A DNA stretch of 16,005 bases, taken from contig CAYULH010000126.1 in the NCBI GenBank assembly GCA_964445645.1, positions 1 to 16,005 on the forward strand, given 5' to 3'. The notes beneath the pieces are model-generated. The model was not told the DNA's origin and made no database searches. It saw nothing but the letters and a program-made list of their open reading frames with translations. Made by a program: the position numbers and the translations under genes. This document shows positions 7,772 through 15,256 of this stretch, one piece after another. This stretch comes from Aureispira sp964445645 (GTDB lineage Bacteria; Bacteroidota; Bacteroidia; Chitinophagales; Saprospiraceae). Within the stretch, counting starts at the first letter, position 1. Each line of letters opens with the position of its first letter.

Positions 7772-7832
7772 GTGCTAAATAGGGCTTTTGCAGAACAGCG
7801 CTGCAAAAAAGGTGCAAAACAAATACCTAACA

Positions 7833-7869
7833 AAAAAAGCTTAATCAATTTGATTGATTAGGCTTTTTT
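7833..7869 (+). terminator. Intrinsic terminator after the TolC/adaptor pair
   Basis: The arms 7833-7849 and 7853-7869 pair over 17 bp with one U-G wobble around a 3-nt loop (TTG). The outer part of the stem is an A-run facing a T-run (six T at 7864-7869). It lies about 60 bp downstream of the adaptor stop. Because the A-run mirrors the T-run it could work on both strands, but only the plus-strand gene needs it here. Confidence 0.85.
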
Positions 7870-7882
7870 GATAAAAAAATTG

Positions 7883-7890
7883 TAGCTTTG
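7883..7890 (+). promoter_or_regulatory. Candidate Bacteroidota -7 box (TAGCTTTG) for ppiD
   Basis: TAGCTTTG matches TAnnTTTG exactly and begins 13 bp after the terminator, where a new promoter would be expected. No good -33 box is seen at the normal spacing. If used, transcription would begin near 7897 and leave a 5' leader of about 190 nt before the ppiD start. Confidence 0.4.
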
Positions 7891-8025
7891 TGCCGTTTTC
7901 TTATGCAAATTTGTGAATGGACATCTTGTGTCAATTATTCTAAACCATAGAAAACTACAAGTAAACAGATCAATACACAGACTATTTCCGATCAATCTGG
8001 AACGCTGTATAATTAAGCGATGATG

Positions 8026-8049
8026 GAGCCTATGGAATGTAATAGGCTC
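8026..8049 (+). other. Leader hairpin upstream of ppiD
   Basis: GAGCCTAT (8026-8033) and ATAGGCTC (8042-8049) form a perfect 8-bp stem with an 8-nt loop, 39 bp upstream of the ppiD ATG. It would fall in the 5' untranslated leader if transcription starts near 7897. No T-run follows it, so it is not a terminator. A regulatory role is only a possibility. Confidence 0.5.
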
Positions 8050-8088
8050 GATAGAAGCACACAAAAAAGTTGAAAATAAACGTATAAA

Positions 8089-10257
8089 ATGGCTTTATTA
8101 GGAACAATTAGAAACCGCTTTGGCTGGTTAATGATGGCAGTAATCTTTATTGGTATTGCCTCTTTTCTATTCATGGATATTAGTCCCGGAAATTCATTGC
8201 CCTCTGCAAACACAACAGTAGGGTATATCAACGGGGAGAAAGTAACCAATGACATGGTGCGTGCGTATACCGAGGATTACCAAGGTCAGGGTTATCTCAA
8301 TGAAGAGATTCAAAAAAATGTTTGGGATCGCATCATTGGCGAAAAATTGCTCTTACAAAAGACTACTGAGGCAGGCATGATGGTAACGCCCGAAGAAATG
8401 GGTGACTTGTTTGTAAGTGACCGCCCCGAATTGTTGAGTTCTTTGGTGGTTCAGCGCTTGGGCGACCCACAGACTCGCCAAGTCAACACCCAGCAGGTGA
8501 AGCAGACCATGGATTTCATGAAAAATACAGGCCAAATTCTATCACAAACCAAAGATAACCCACAGCAGCGTGCTGCTGCCTTGGAGCAACAACAACAGTG
8601 GTTTGCGCTAGAGCGTGCTGTAAAAGTAAAAAGCTTGCAAGACAAGTATTTTATTGCGTTGGAGCGTGGTATTTATACGCCGTCTTGGTTGGCCGAGTTG
8701 GACAACAAAATTGAAGAAACAGGGTACAATTTTGATTATGTACGTGTGCCTTATACCAACGTTACGGATCCTATCGAAATTACCGATCAGGCTATCCAAG
8801 ATTACATCAAGGCACATCCCAAAGAGTACGAAAGAGAAGCAACTGTTAGTTTGGAGTACATCACTTTTGATGTGACACCCACTGCAGCCGATTCTGCTGA
8901 GTATCGTCAAGAATTGTTAGAAATAGCAGAAGATATGCAAAAAGCAGAAGACATGAAGGATGATTCGTTGGTTATTCAGCGCAATTATGGGTCTTTCCCT
9001 GCCAATTACTACACCGAGGATGAATTGGGTGTGCCATTTGGCATGAAAGATTCGTTGGTAAATGCTCCTGACGGAACGGTGTTTGGCCCTTATGTAGAAG
9101 GTCAACAATTCAAAGTATTAAAGAAAATTGCTACCAAATCAATTCCAGACTCTGTTAAGTCTCGTCACATCTTGTTGCCAGCCAAAACTGCAGAAGAAGC
9201 ACAAACGGCTAGAAGAACCTTGGATTCTTTGAAAACATTGCTAGAAGAAGACGAAAGTGTTTCTTTCGATTCTTTGGCTGCCAAATTTGGTACAGACGGA
9301 ACTCGATTGACGGGCGGTGATTTGGGCTGGTCGGGCAAAGGCAAAATGGTGCCTGCTTTTGAACAATACCTATTCTACGACGGAGAAAAAGATGCTTACA
9401 AATTGGTGCCTACACAATTTGGATTGCACTTGGTTCAGATTACAGGTTACAAATACGAGACGGGCAAAGAAGGTATCAGAATTGCTACTGTAAGCAGAGA
9501 TATTATTCCTTCGGCCAAAACTACCAGTGAAGTGAAGCGTGAAGCATTAGAATTCATTGCCAACAACAGAACATTGGAAGAAATGAAAACGGCTGCTAGA
9601 GAAAAAGGCTTAAATCCTGTTCCTGCTATTGGTTTGGAGGAAGGCACCTTCACGATTAGTGGCTTGGGCAAAAATTCTACTTCTGCCGAAATTATTCGCT
9701 GGGCACATGATGATGTAACCGAAGTAAATGAAGTCACCAATCAGGCGTATGTATTGGAAGATGTGGCCTTGAACTACACCAAGCAGTTTGTAGTAGCAGC
9801 TCTAACGTCTCGCACCAAAGCTGGTTTGGCTTCTATAGAAGACCCACAAGTGCGTGGTGATGTAGATAGAATCTTGAGAAATGAGAAAAAGACCGAATTG
9901 GTACAAGCCAAGGCAAGTACAGCAGGTTCTTTGGATGCTTTGGCTGGAGAGTACGGCGTGGTTAAGGAATCGGCATTGGCGGTTAAGTTTGGTTCCGCCA
10001 ATGTGGGAACCGTAGGCGCTGAACCCAAAGTAGCGGCTATGGCTGCGGCTACAGAATTGGGTACTGTTTCCAAAGCTGTAGGTGGTAGAGAAGGGGTGTA
10101 TGTATTGGAAGTATTGAGCAAAAATGATGCTCCTCCTGTATCCGATGCTGCTGCTGCTCGCAAGAAAACTACGGAGCGTTTGGCACGGGTAATATCTTCC
10201 GGGGTTTACACCAATATGAAAGACCAAGCAGACATCATTGATGATCGCCAACAGTAA
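8089..10257 (+). CDS. ppiD: Membrane-anchored periplasmic peptidyl-prolyl isomerase (PpiD/SurA-like, parvulin domain)
   Basis: Periplasmic folding factor tethered to the inner membrane, 722 residues, somewhat longer than E. coli PpiD. A short cytoplasmic start (MALLGTIRNRFG) is followed by one transmembrane helix at about residues 13-30. A SurA/PpiD-type N-terminal chaperone region follows: VGYINGEKVTNDMVRAY at about 44-60, then VWDRIIGEKLLLQ. The parvulin domain spans about 355-455 with SRHILLPA at 358-365, TGGDLGWSGKGKMVPAFE at about 408-425 and the closing FGLHLVQITGYK. The C-terminal third is Ala/Lys-rich with no second clear parvulin repeat. The start ATG follows an A-rich leader, as is usual here. 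Tandem stops (TAA TAG) end the gene, and a bidirectional terminator follows about 35 bp later. It has its own promoter region, separated from the efflux pair by a terminator. Confidence 0.92.
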   Translation: MALLGTIRNRFGWLMMAVIFIGIASFLFMDISPGNSLPSANTTVGYINGEKVTNDMVRAYTEDYQGQGYLNEEIQKNVWDRIIGEKLLLQKTTEAGMMVTPEEMGDLFVSDRPELLSSLVVQRLGDPQTRQVNTQQVKQTMDFMKNTGQILSQTKDNPQQRAAALEQQQQWFALERAVKVKSLQDKYFIALERGIYTPSWLAELDNKIEETGYNFDYVRVPYTNVTDPIEITDQAIQDYIKAHPKEYEREATVSLEYITFDVTPTAADSAEYRQELLEIAEDMQKAEDMKDDSLVIQRNYGSFPANYYTEDELGVPFGMKDSLVNAPDGTVFGPYVEGQQFKVLKKIATKSIPDSVKSRHILLPAKTAEEAQTARRTLDSLKTLLEEDESVSFDSLAAKFGTDGTRLTGGDLGWSGKGKMVPAFEQYLFYDGEKDAYKLVPTQFGLHLVQITGYKYETGKEGIRIATVSRDIIPSAKTTSEVKREALEFIANNRTLEEMKTAAREKGLNPVPAIGLEEGTFTISGLGKNSTSAEIIRWAHDDVTEVNEVTNQAYVLEDVALNYTKQFVVAALTSRTKAGLASIEDPQVRGDVDRILRNEKKTELVQAKASTAGSLDALAGEYGVVKESALAVKFGSANVGTVGAEPKVAAMAAATELGTVSKAVGGREGVYVLEVLSKNDAPPVSDAAAARKKTTERLARVISSGVYTNMKDQADIIDDRQQ

Positions 10258-10291
10258 TAGATGCACGCAAGTAATATGATATGTTTATAAT

Positions 10292-10327
10292 AAAAATGGC
10301 TGCCCGAGTGTTCAGGCAGCCATTTTT
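10292..10327. terminator. Bidirectional intrinsic terminator between ppiD and the TPR gene
   Basis: Arms 10292-10304 and 10315-10327 form a perfect 13-bp stem with a GGCTGCC/GGCAGCC core and a 10-nt loop, flanked by an A-run on the left and seven T on the right. It lies between two convergent stops (10257 and 10358). The symmetry allows it to end transcription from both sides. Confidence 0.92.
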
Positions 10328-10357
10328 TTGTGGGGCTTGGTTCTGGATTCCAGTCAT

Positions 10358-11107
10358 CTAATTCCCTTCCTGCATTTCCAATTCAAATTCAGCCGCCTCT
10401 ATTAGATGCTTCACATCTCCACCCATACCTTCTGCTTTACGCAAATCTTGGAGCGCACTTTTGAAATCTCCAAAAGTCATGTAGTAGGTCGCCCGCTCTA
10501 TAATGGCCTCCAAGTAATCAGGCTTCAACTCTATGGCCTTATTGTAATTGTCTATAGCTGTTTTGAACAATTCTTGGTCTACAGATTGCTTGTATTTGCC
10601 TGTTAAGAATTGATATTTGGCATTGTTGGGAGCCAGTTCGGCAGCTTTGGCCATATCTTTATAACGACTTTCATTGTCCAAAAGCGAATTGTGTACCCCA
10701 GAGCGAGCAGCATAGTAAGCAGCAGGTTTGGGACTCAACTCAATAGCTTTGGTAAAATCCAACAAAGCCTGCTTGTATTGCTTTTGTTGAATATGTGCAT
10801 TGCCCATAAGGGCATAAACATCTGGATTGTTGGGGCTGTGGCGCACGGCTTCATAAGCTTGCTTGATGGCGCCGTCAAAATCATTTTTATTAAAGGCAGT
10901 CAAGGACTGGTTGTAATAAACCGCTCCTAGATTTTGTTTGGCTTGGCTGTTTTTGGGGTTGATTTCTAGGCATTTTTTGTAAGCCGTAATCGCTGTTGGA
11001 TAATCTCCAGCATTGTGTGCTTTAACACCTTTGTTGTAATACAAAACCTCCTCTTGCGCCAATAGGGTGAGCGGAAAAAGAAAGAACAATAGATACAAAT
11101 GTTTCAT
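10358..11107 (-). CDS. Secreted/periplasmic tetratricopeptide-repeat protein
   Basis: A 249-residue TPR protein, probably periplasmic or envelope-associated, that would act as a protein-binding scaffold. The signal peptide is MKHLYLLFFLFPLTLLAQ, with cleavage after AQ at residue 18. About six TPR-like units follow: roughly 22-53 (KGVKAHNAGDYPTAITAYKK), 61-94, 96-127 (GNAHIQQKQYKQALLDFTKA), 129-161 (divergent), 163-196 (AIDNYNKAIELKPD) and 198-230. No enzymatic domain is present. It starts 75 bp downstream of the large helicase-like gene on the same strand and shares the terminator with ppiD. It could be co-transcribed with the helicase-like gene or have its own promoter in that gap. The partner and pathway are unknown. 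Confidence 0.88.
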   Translation of the reverse strand: MKHLYLLFFLFPLTLLAQEEVLYYNKGVKAHNAGDYPTAITAYKKCLEINPKNSQAKQNLGAVYYNQSLTAFNKNDFDGAIKQAYEAVRHSPNNPDVYALMGNAHIQQKQYKQALLDFTKAIELSPKPAAYYAARSGVHNSLLDNESRYKDMAKAAELAPNNAKYQFLTGKYKQSVDQELFKTAIDNYNKAIELKPDYLEAIIERATYYMTFGDFKSALQDLRKAEGMGGDVKHLIEAAEFELEMQEGN

Positions 11108-11182
11108 TTGCTGTGTTTTGAAGGTAAGAAAATGAGGTTGAAAGTTTTATGTTTTTGTTAACAGACAAAAAACATTCCTAAA

Positions 11183-14100
11183 CTAAAGACAAGCCTGCAA
11201 TTGATGGGTAAAGGTATGCAGGGCATTGTTCTTGTTTTGCCACCAATCCTTAGACCACAAATAATAACAAGCAATGCCTTGTTCTTGCCAATACTGCTCA
11301 TAAAATAAGGCCCAAGCATAGCCCTCTTCCTCAACCTGAGCCGCCCACAAATCCAAATAAAATACAGCCTTGAGTTGTTGTTGTCCATTCAGAACAGCCA
11401 AAGGAACCGTAATGCCTGCTTGTTGGTACTGCTCTACAAAAGTGAGCGCAGGGAAGTTCTTTTTGGCTTCGGCCAATACTAGATTCAAAAAATGCTGCTG
11501 TGGAATAGAACCCCTGCTGGGCAATGGCTGCAAGGCTGCTGTGTGCTGTTGCAGATGCTCCAAAACAGCTTGACGGTCAGCTTCATTGGAGGTGCTTACT
11601 GCTTTGGCATAAGCCAAATAAGCATAAAACCAAGCGGCATCCTGCATTTTTTTATTCATAAATAAGGTTGCATAATTATTATAAACAGATGCAGGAATAG
11701 ACGTAAATATATAGATTTGCTGATGGGCGCAAGTTGCCAATACATTGACAAATCTAGGGGCATAAGGTGGCGCCCAAAAAGGAGCCGTAAAGGTGGTGGA
11801 CACCAACAAGCAATCACAAGCAAGCCCTTGCAATTGATCCCATTCCTTGACAAAGAAGCCATTGGCTTGTAAACGTTGGAGAATGGCCGCTTGATGAGGT
11901 GTCAATTGTTGTAATGCCCTTAAAATCGCATTTCTTTGCTGGGCACTGCTGACGGCAATGCCTACTTTTTGCTGCTGCCAAGGCTGCTCCCATAGATGCT
12001 GGAGCAATGCCTCGCATTCTGCTGCATTGACCCGATCCTTGGCTTCGCCTGCTACAGGATGCACTTCAATGGCAGGAGGAGCAGCAGGTGTTTTGGCTCG
12101 AATGCCTTGTAATTTGTTCTGATAAAAAGCAATAGTAGAAAAATCTAACAAGGTTTGTTGTTGGGTATTATAATCAATAATTAAGCTTAGTTCTTGATAA
12201 TGATGAAGTGATTGTGCATAATCCCATAGAGAAGGGATAGCCGACCAACTCGTCAAAGGGTGGGCAGTCTTAGAGAACGAATCTACTGCTTGTCCTTGTT
12301 GTGTCCAAGTTTGCTCTTTTTGGTAATGCAAGGTGGTTTGCAATTGTTCGGGTGTAGGCAATTGCTGGCCATCCCCCATTAAGATTTGGTAACGCCCTCG
12401 GGTAAGCACCGAAAATACCTCCTTGACAGGCAATTGATTGACTTGATCCACCACAACAACATCAAATAAGTGGGGGTGGAGTGGCAAAATGGTAGCGGCC
12501 ACAGCAGGGCTAACCATTACAACAGGATAAAAACTCAAAAACAAGTTAGGATCGGTTTTGACCAAGTGCGCCAAGCTGTGCTGGTTGAGCTGTGGATTGT
12601 ATAAAGCACCTAGAGTTAGGGGCGCTTTGGCTTGGTGAAATGCCTGTACGGCCTGTGTTTGTTTGCCTCGCCAATATTCCAAGGTGTGGGATTCCATCGC
12701 CTTTTGCAGAATTTGGTGCTCGCGCTGAAACGCCTTTTTGTGCCCTTGATACAGCGATTCGTTGGGTACGTATTCATCTTCCTGTTGTTTGAGCAGGGCT
12801 TGGAGGTACCAATGCGAAAAACTATCGAGCCAATTGTTGGTTTCTACCTCTGTGAGGGCTTGCAATACCTCTTGTTGTTGTGCATTGAGCGTCAGCCAAA
12901 AGAATTTAAAGGCATGATAGGCTTCAAAATCCTCAAAAGAAGCTTGCAATTGCTTCAAATTGGTTTCCAATTGTTCCACTTGCGTTAAACGCTTCCTAAT
13001 ATTGGGCGTTACAAAACGAAAATCGACCCTAAACACCTGACTACTTACAAAATTGCGCTCAAAAGCAGTTAGGTTGCTGCTGATGTCTCGTACCTGATTC
13101 TCAAAGGAAACATAGGGATGAATCTTGCGAGGCGACAAATCTCTTACGATTTGCTGTATAGCAGGCGTGCGTTTTTCGTACCAATCATACACTTGCAATT
13201 TGTAAGCTTCCAGATGTTCTAACAAATCACTAAAGGCCAAACTAGCCGACTTGGTGGTATCTAAGAAGGTGTATTGAAAATAATTGTATTGTTGGTGGTA
13301 ACGTTGCAACTTAAAAAAGACCTCTAGCAAACGCACTTTTTCCTCTTCTATAGCCTTGTGCTTGTCGCTCACTCTACGCATAAATTTGCGATAAAAGCCA
13401 TCGCTTTTATTAAAATGATAAGAAGCCTTGCTCAAGCCACCCTGAATGCCATTAATAATTTCCTCCGCCAAGTTGATTTTGTTGGTGTAAACCTTGCCCA
13501 AGTGTTGTTCAATCAATTGTTCGTATTCAAACAAATAGGTAAAAGCATCCCGTTGGGCCGATTGCACCACTTTTAGCACTTTCTCAATGGCCTCTTCGGC
13601 CTTGGATTGCATTTGGACCGCATTAGCCGTCTCAAAAAAGCGATTGTTGAGCGCATTTAATGGATGCTGAAAACGCCCCAAACGTTTGAACAAACGCTGC
13701 CCCTCTGGCAAAATCCGCACAATCTCATCAAACTCATGTTGTGTAAACTTAAATTTATGCGCCTGCAATTTTTTTTCTAAAATCACCTCTGGTTGTTGCT
13801 GTTGCAATTGTACCAGTTTGCCCACTACATCTGTCCAAGTCTCCGCACCCAATATAGGCTGGTGCATTTTCTTAAAAAAGCCTTGCAAATGCTGCACGTA
13901 AGCCGCACAATTTTGGAGCAATCGAATAAAACTAGGAGCCACCTGATAAGGCGCTTGCTGCATCCGAGCCCTTGTCCAGATAGATTGCACCACCGTATTG
14001 GGGGCAGCATGAGGATTATCCACCAAGAGTGCCAATTCGCCCAAGTTGGTTGCCCCAAAAGCCATTTGGAATTCGTGCAGGGTACTGCTTTTATCACTTA

Positions 14101-15115
14101 CCACCAAACAAGTTCCTGCATTGGATAGAATATTGTACAAGACAGCAGCCAAGGTAGTTTGTCGTTGGGTGCTGGGCGGTGTTTGCAGCAAAATATCCTT
14201 GCCTTTGTGCAGTGCATGTAATATTTGCTGTTGGCAAGGGTCTGTGTCCATGCAGGGGAAACTGTGCTTCATAAAAGCAGAGCGTGTCGGGTCTTCGGGG
14301 TTGCGTTCTTGGTTAAGAATGGGCTGTATTTGAGGCCAGTTTTCTTTTAGTAACAAAGTATCTTGCAGCAAGGCTGTTTTGTGTAATGGATAAATTCCAA
14401 ACACTCCTGCCCACAAGAAAGTAGCTTGTTGCAGCGGCAGTTGCGCCAATGCTTGAGGTGATTTGGCTTGTTGCAAGGGTTCGTCTAGCAACGTTCTAAA
14501 AAAAGCACTGTTTTGAGTGGAGCTATTGGTTTGCAATTGTTGCAAAAAATAATGACACAAGCCCGCCAATTCATCTTTGTCCAGCACTCCATCATTGAGC
14601 AAGTGGTCATACTGGGGCAAATCGACCGCCAATCCACGCTGTTGCAAAAAGGCCACTAAGGTATTATTGGTCAGAACAGCACTGCCCAAAGAACGTTTGA
14701 GTGTCCATTGGCCTGCTAGTTGTTCCAATTCCAAGCTCCAAATAAACAAGGGAGCTTGGAGCAAACGACTAGGCTGCGTGGGGTCGGGCAGCACCACTAG
14801 CGGATAACCAAAACCGAAGGCCGTGCAACCATGCTCTTGTTGGTAGTCCTGATTGTCTAAGCTCAAGGATAAGAATTGGTCAAAAATAGCTTCGGTTGCC
14901 GCTTCTTTTTGGCCCAAGGGCAATTCAAAGGCGGCTTGTGTGAGCAGCCGTTCTAGAAATTGTTGGCTCAAGCCTGCACGAATTTGATTCAGTACGGTAG
15001 CATCTAGGCGTGGCTCATGAGGCTGAGGAAAGGCATCTAAATAAATAGATTGTAGACTATCTTCTGAGAGTTGATCGACCAGTTGTTGTAAAAACTTGGT
15101 ATCCAAATGTTGCAT
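11183..15115 (-). CDS. Large DUF4011-type SF1 helicase-like protein with Vsr-like C-terminal domain, catalytic motifs degenerate
   Basis: A 1310-residue protein with the layout of the DUF4011/AAA_11/AAA_12 helicases that carry a Vsr-like nuclease tail. Residues ~95-190 resemble the DUF4011 beta region (QAPLFIWSLELEQ). The DTDPCQQQIL block (290-299) sits where the family has its DxSQ motif. The Walker A position reads TPPSTQRQTT (312-321) instead of GPPGTGKS/T, so the lysine is Arg318. A long helical insertion (380-860) is normal for the family. Walker B reads VVVDQVNQLP, with the catalytic Glu replaced by Gln891. Motif III is preserved (GDGQQLP, 914-920). Motif IV is DYNT (981-984) for HYRS, motif V is LQGLACD (1095-1101) for QGDExD, and motif VI is VNVLATCA with Cys1129 for Arg. 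The last ~105 residues end in WQEQGIACYYLWSKDWW, as in Vsr/MTES_1575 nucleases. The frame is intact and the protein is Gln-rich. I infer a non-catalytic homologue; the start ATG has no strong rival. Confidence 0.8.
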   Translation of the reverse strand: MQHLDTKFLQQLVDQLSEDSLQSIYLDAFPQPHEPRLDATVLNQIRAGLSQQFLERLLTQAAFELPLGQKEAATEAIFDQFLSLSLDNQDYQQEHGCTAFGFGYPLVVLPDPTQPSRLLQAPLFIWSLELEQLAGQWTLKRSLGSAVLTNNTLVAFLQQRGLAVDLPQYDHLLNDGVLDKDELAGLCHYFLQQLQTNSSTQNSAFFRTLLDEPLQQAKSPQALAQLPLQQATFLWAGVFGIYPLHKTALLQDTLLLKENWPQIQPILNQERNPEDPTRSAFMKHSFPCMDTDPCQQQILHALHKGKDILLQTPPSTQRQTTLAAVLYNILSNAGTCLVVSDKSSTLHEFQMAFGATNLGELALLVDNPHAAPNTVVQSIWTRARMQQAPYQVAPSFIRLLQNCAAYVQHLQGFFKKMHQPILGAETWTDVVGKLVQLQQQQPEVILEKKLQAHKFKFTQHEFDEIVRILPEGQRLFKRLGRFQHPLNALNNRFFETANAVQMQSKAEEAIEKVLKVVQSAQRDAFTYLFEYEQLIEQHLGKVYTNKINLAEEIINGIQGGLSKASYHFNKSDGFYRKFMRRVSDKHKAIEEEKVRLLEVFFKLQRYHQQYNYFQYTFLDTTKSASLAFSDLLEHLEAYKLQVYDWYEKRTPAIQQIVRDLSPRKIHPYVSFENQVRDISSNLTAFERNFVSSQVFRVDFRFVTPNIRKRLTQVEQLETNLKQLQASFEDFEAYHAFKFFWLTLNAQQQEVLQALTEVETNNWLDSFSHWYLQALLKQQEDEYVPNESLYQGHKKAFQREHQILQKAMESHTLEYWRGKQTQAVQAFHQAKAPLTLGALYNPQLNQHSLAHLVKTDPNLFLSFYPVVMVSPAVAATILPLHPHLFDVVVVDQVNQLPVKEVFSVLTRGRYQILMGDGQQLPTPEQLQTTLHYQKEQTWTQQGQAVDSFSKTAHPLTSWSAIPSLWDYAQSLHHYQELSLIIDYNTQQQTLLDFSTIAFYQNKLQGIRAKTPAAPPAIEVHPVAGEAKDRVNAAECEALLQHLWEQPWQQQKVGIAVSSAQQRNAILRALQQLTPHQAAILQRLQANGFFVKEWDQLQGLACDCLLVSTTFTAPFWAPPYAPRFVNVLATCAHQQIYIFTSIPASVYNNYATLFMNKKMQDAAWFYAYLAYAKAVSTSNEADRQAVLEHLQQHTAALQPLPSRGSIPQQHFLNLVLAEAKKNFPALTFVEQYQQAGITVPLAVLNGQQQLKAVFYLDLWAAQVEEEGYAWALFYEQYWQEQGIACYYLWSKDWWQNKNNALHTFTHQLQACL

Positions 15116-15256
15116 GAAAGGCTAGTTGTTGTTATACTTTTAGTGGTGATAATTAAAAGTAACAAACTTTCGACAAAAGAAGTGCCGACAGTCGCCATTT
15201 CTTTGGATTCCCAAACTCGTAGGAATTATTTTGAATTGTAGTTAGAAAGGGTTGTT
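15116..15256 (-). promoter_or_regulatory. Gap upstream of the helicase-like gene
   Basis: A 141-bp AT-rich gap between two minus-strand genes. On the minus strand it contains a near -7 box (TACTTTTA) about 45 bp before the helicase-like start. Short inverted arms ACTTTTA/TAAAAGT lie at 15136-15142 and 15154-15160. No terminator is visible after the upstream gene, so read-through is possible. No promoter can be assigned with confidence. Confidence 0.25.

Larger units (their letters stand above)
7772..8088 (+). promoter_or_regulatory. Gap between the adaptor gene and ppiD: terminator, promoter candidate and long leader
   Basis: This 317-bp gap contains, in order, four elements. A small hairpin with 8-bp arms TTTTGCAG/CTGCAAAA lies at 7786-7808. 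The intrinsic terminator is at 7833-7869. A -7-box-like TAGCTTTG follows at 7883-7890, and a leader hairpin sits at 8026-8049. No protein-coding gene is evident. A TATAAT string at 8008-8013 is also present, but primary Bacteroidota sigma factors do not normally use that consensus. The sequence just before the ppiD ATG is A-rich without a Shine-Dalgarno motif. Confidence 0.5.

Noticed and set aside
7786..7808. Hairpin TTTTGCAG/CTGCAAAA as the terminator of the efflux pair
   Set aside because: The stem is only 8 bp with no T-run after it, and a much stronger 17-bp stem with T-run lies at 7833-7869.
8008..8013. TATAAT as a -10 promoter box for ppiD
   Set aside because: The Bacteroidota primary sigma factor recognises TAnnTTTG, and TATAAT strings are expected by chance in AT-rich gaps. 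No matching -35 box at 17 bp is evident.
8020..8073. A 17-codon reading frame (starting MMEPMECNRL) upstream of ppiD, overlapping the leader hairpin
   Set aside because: It is short, has no ribosome-binding evidence, and the hairpin alone explains the pattern. A regulatory leader peptide cannot be supported from one sequence.
11183..15115. The helicase-like gene as a frameshifted pseudogene
   Set aside because: The frame is continuous for 1310 codons with the expected domain order and C-terminal end. The catalytic changes are point substitutions, not stops or shifts.
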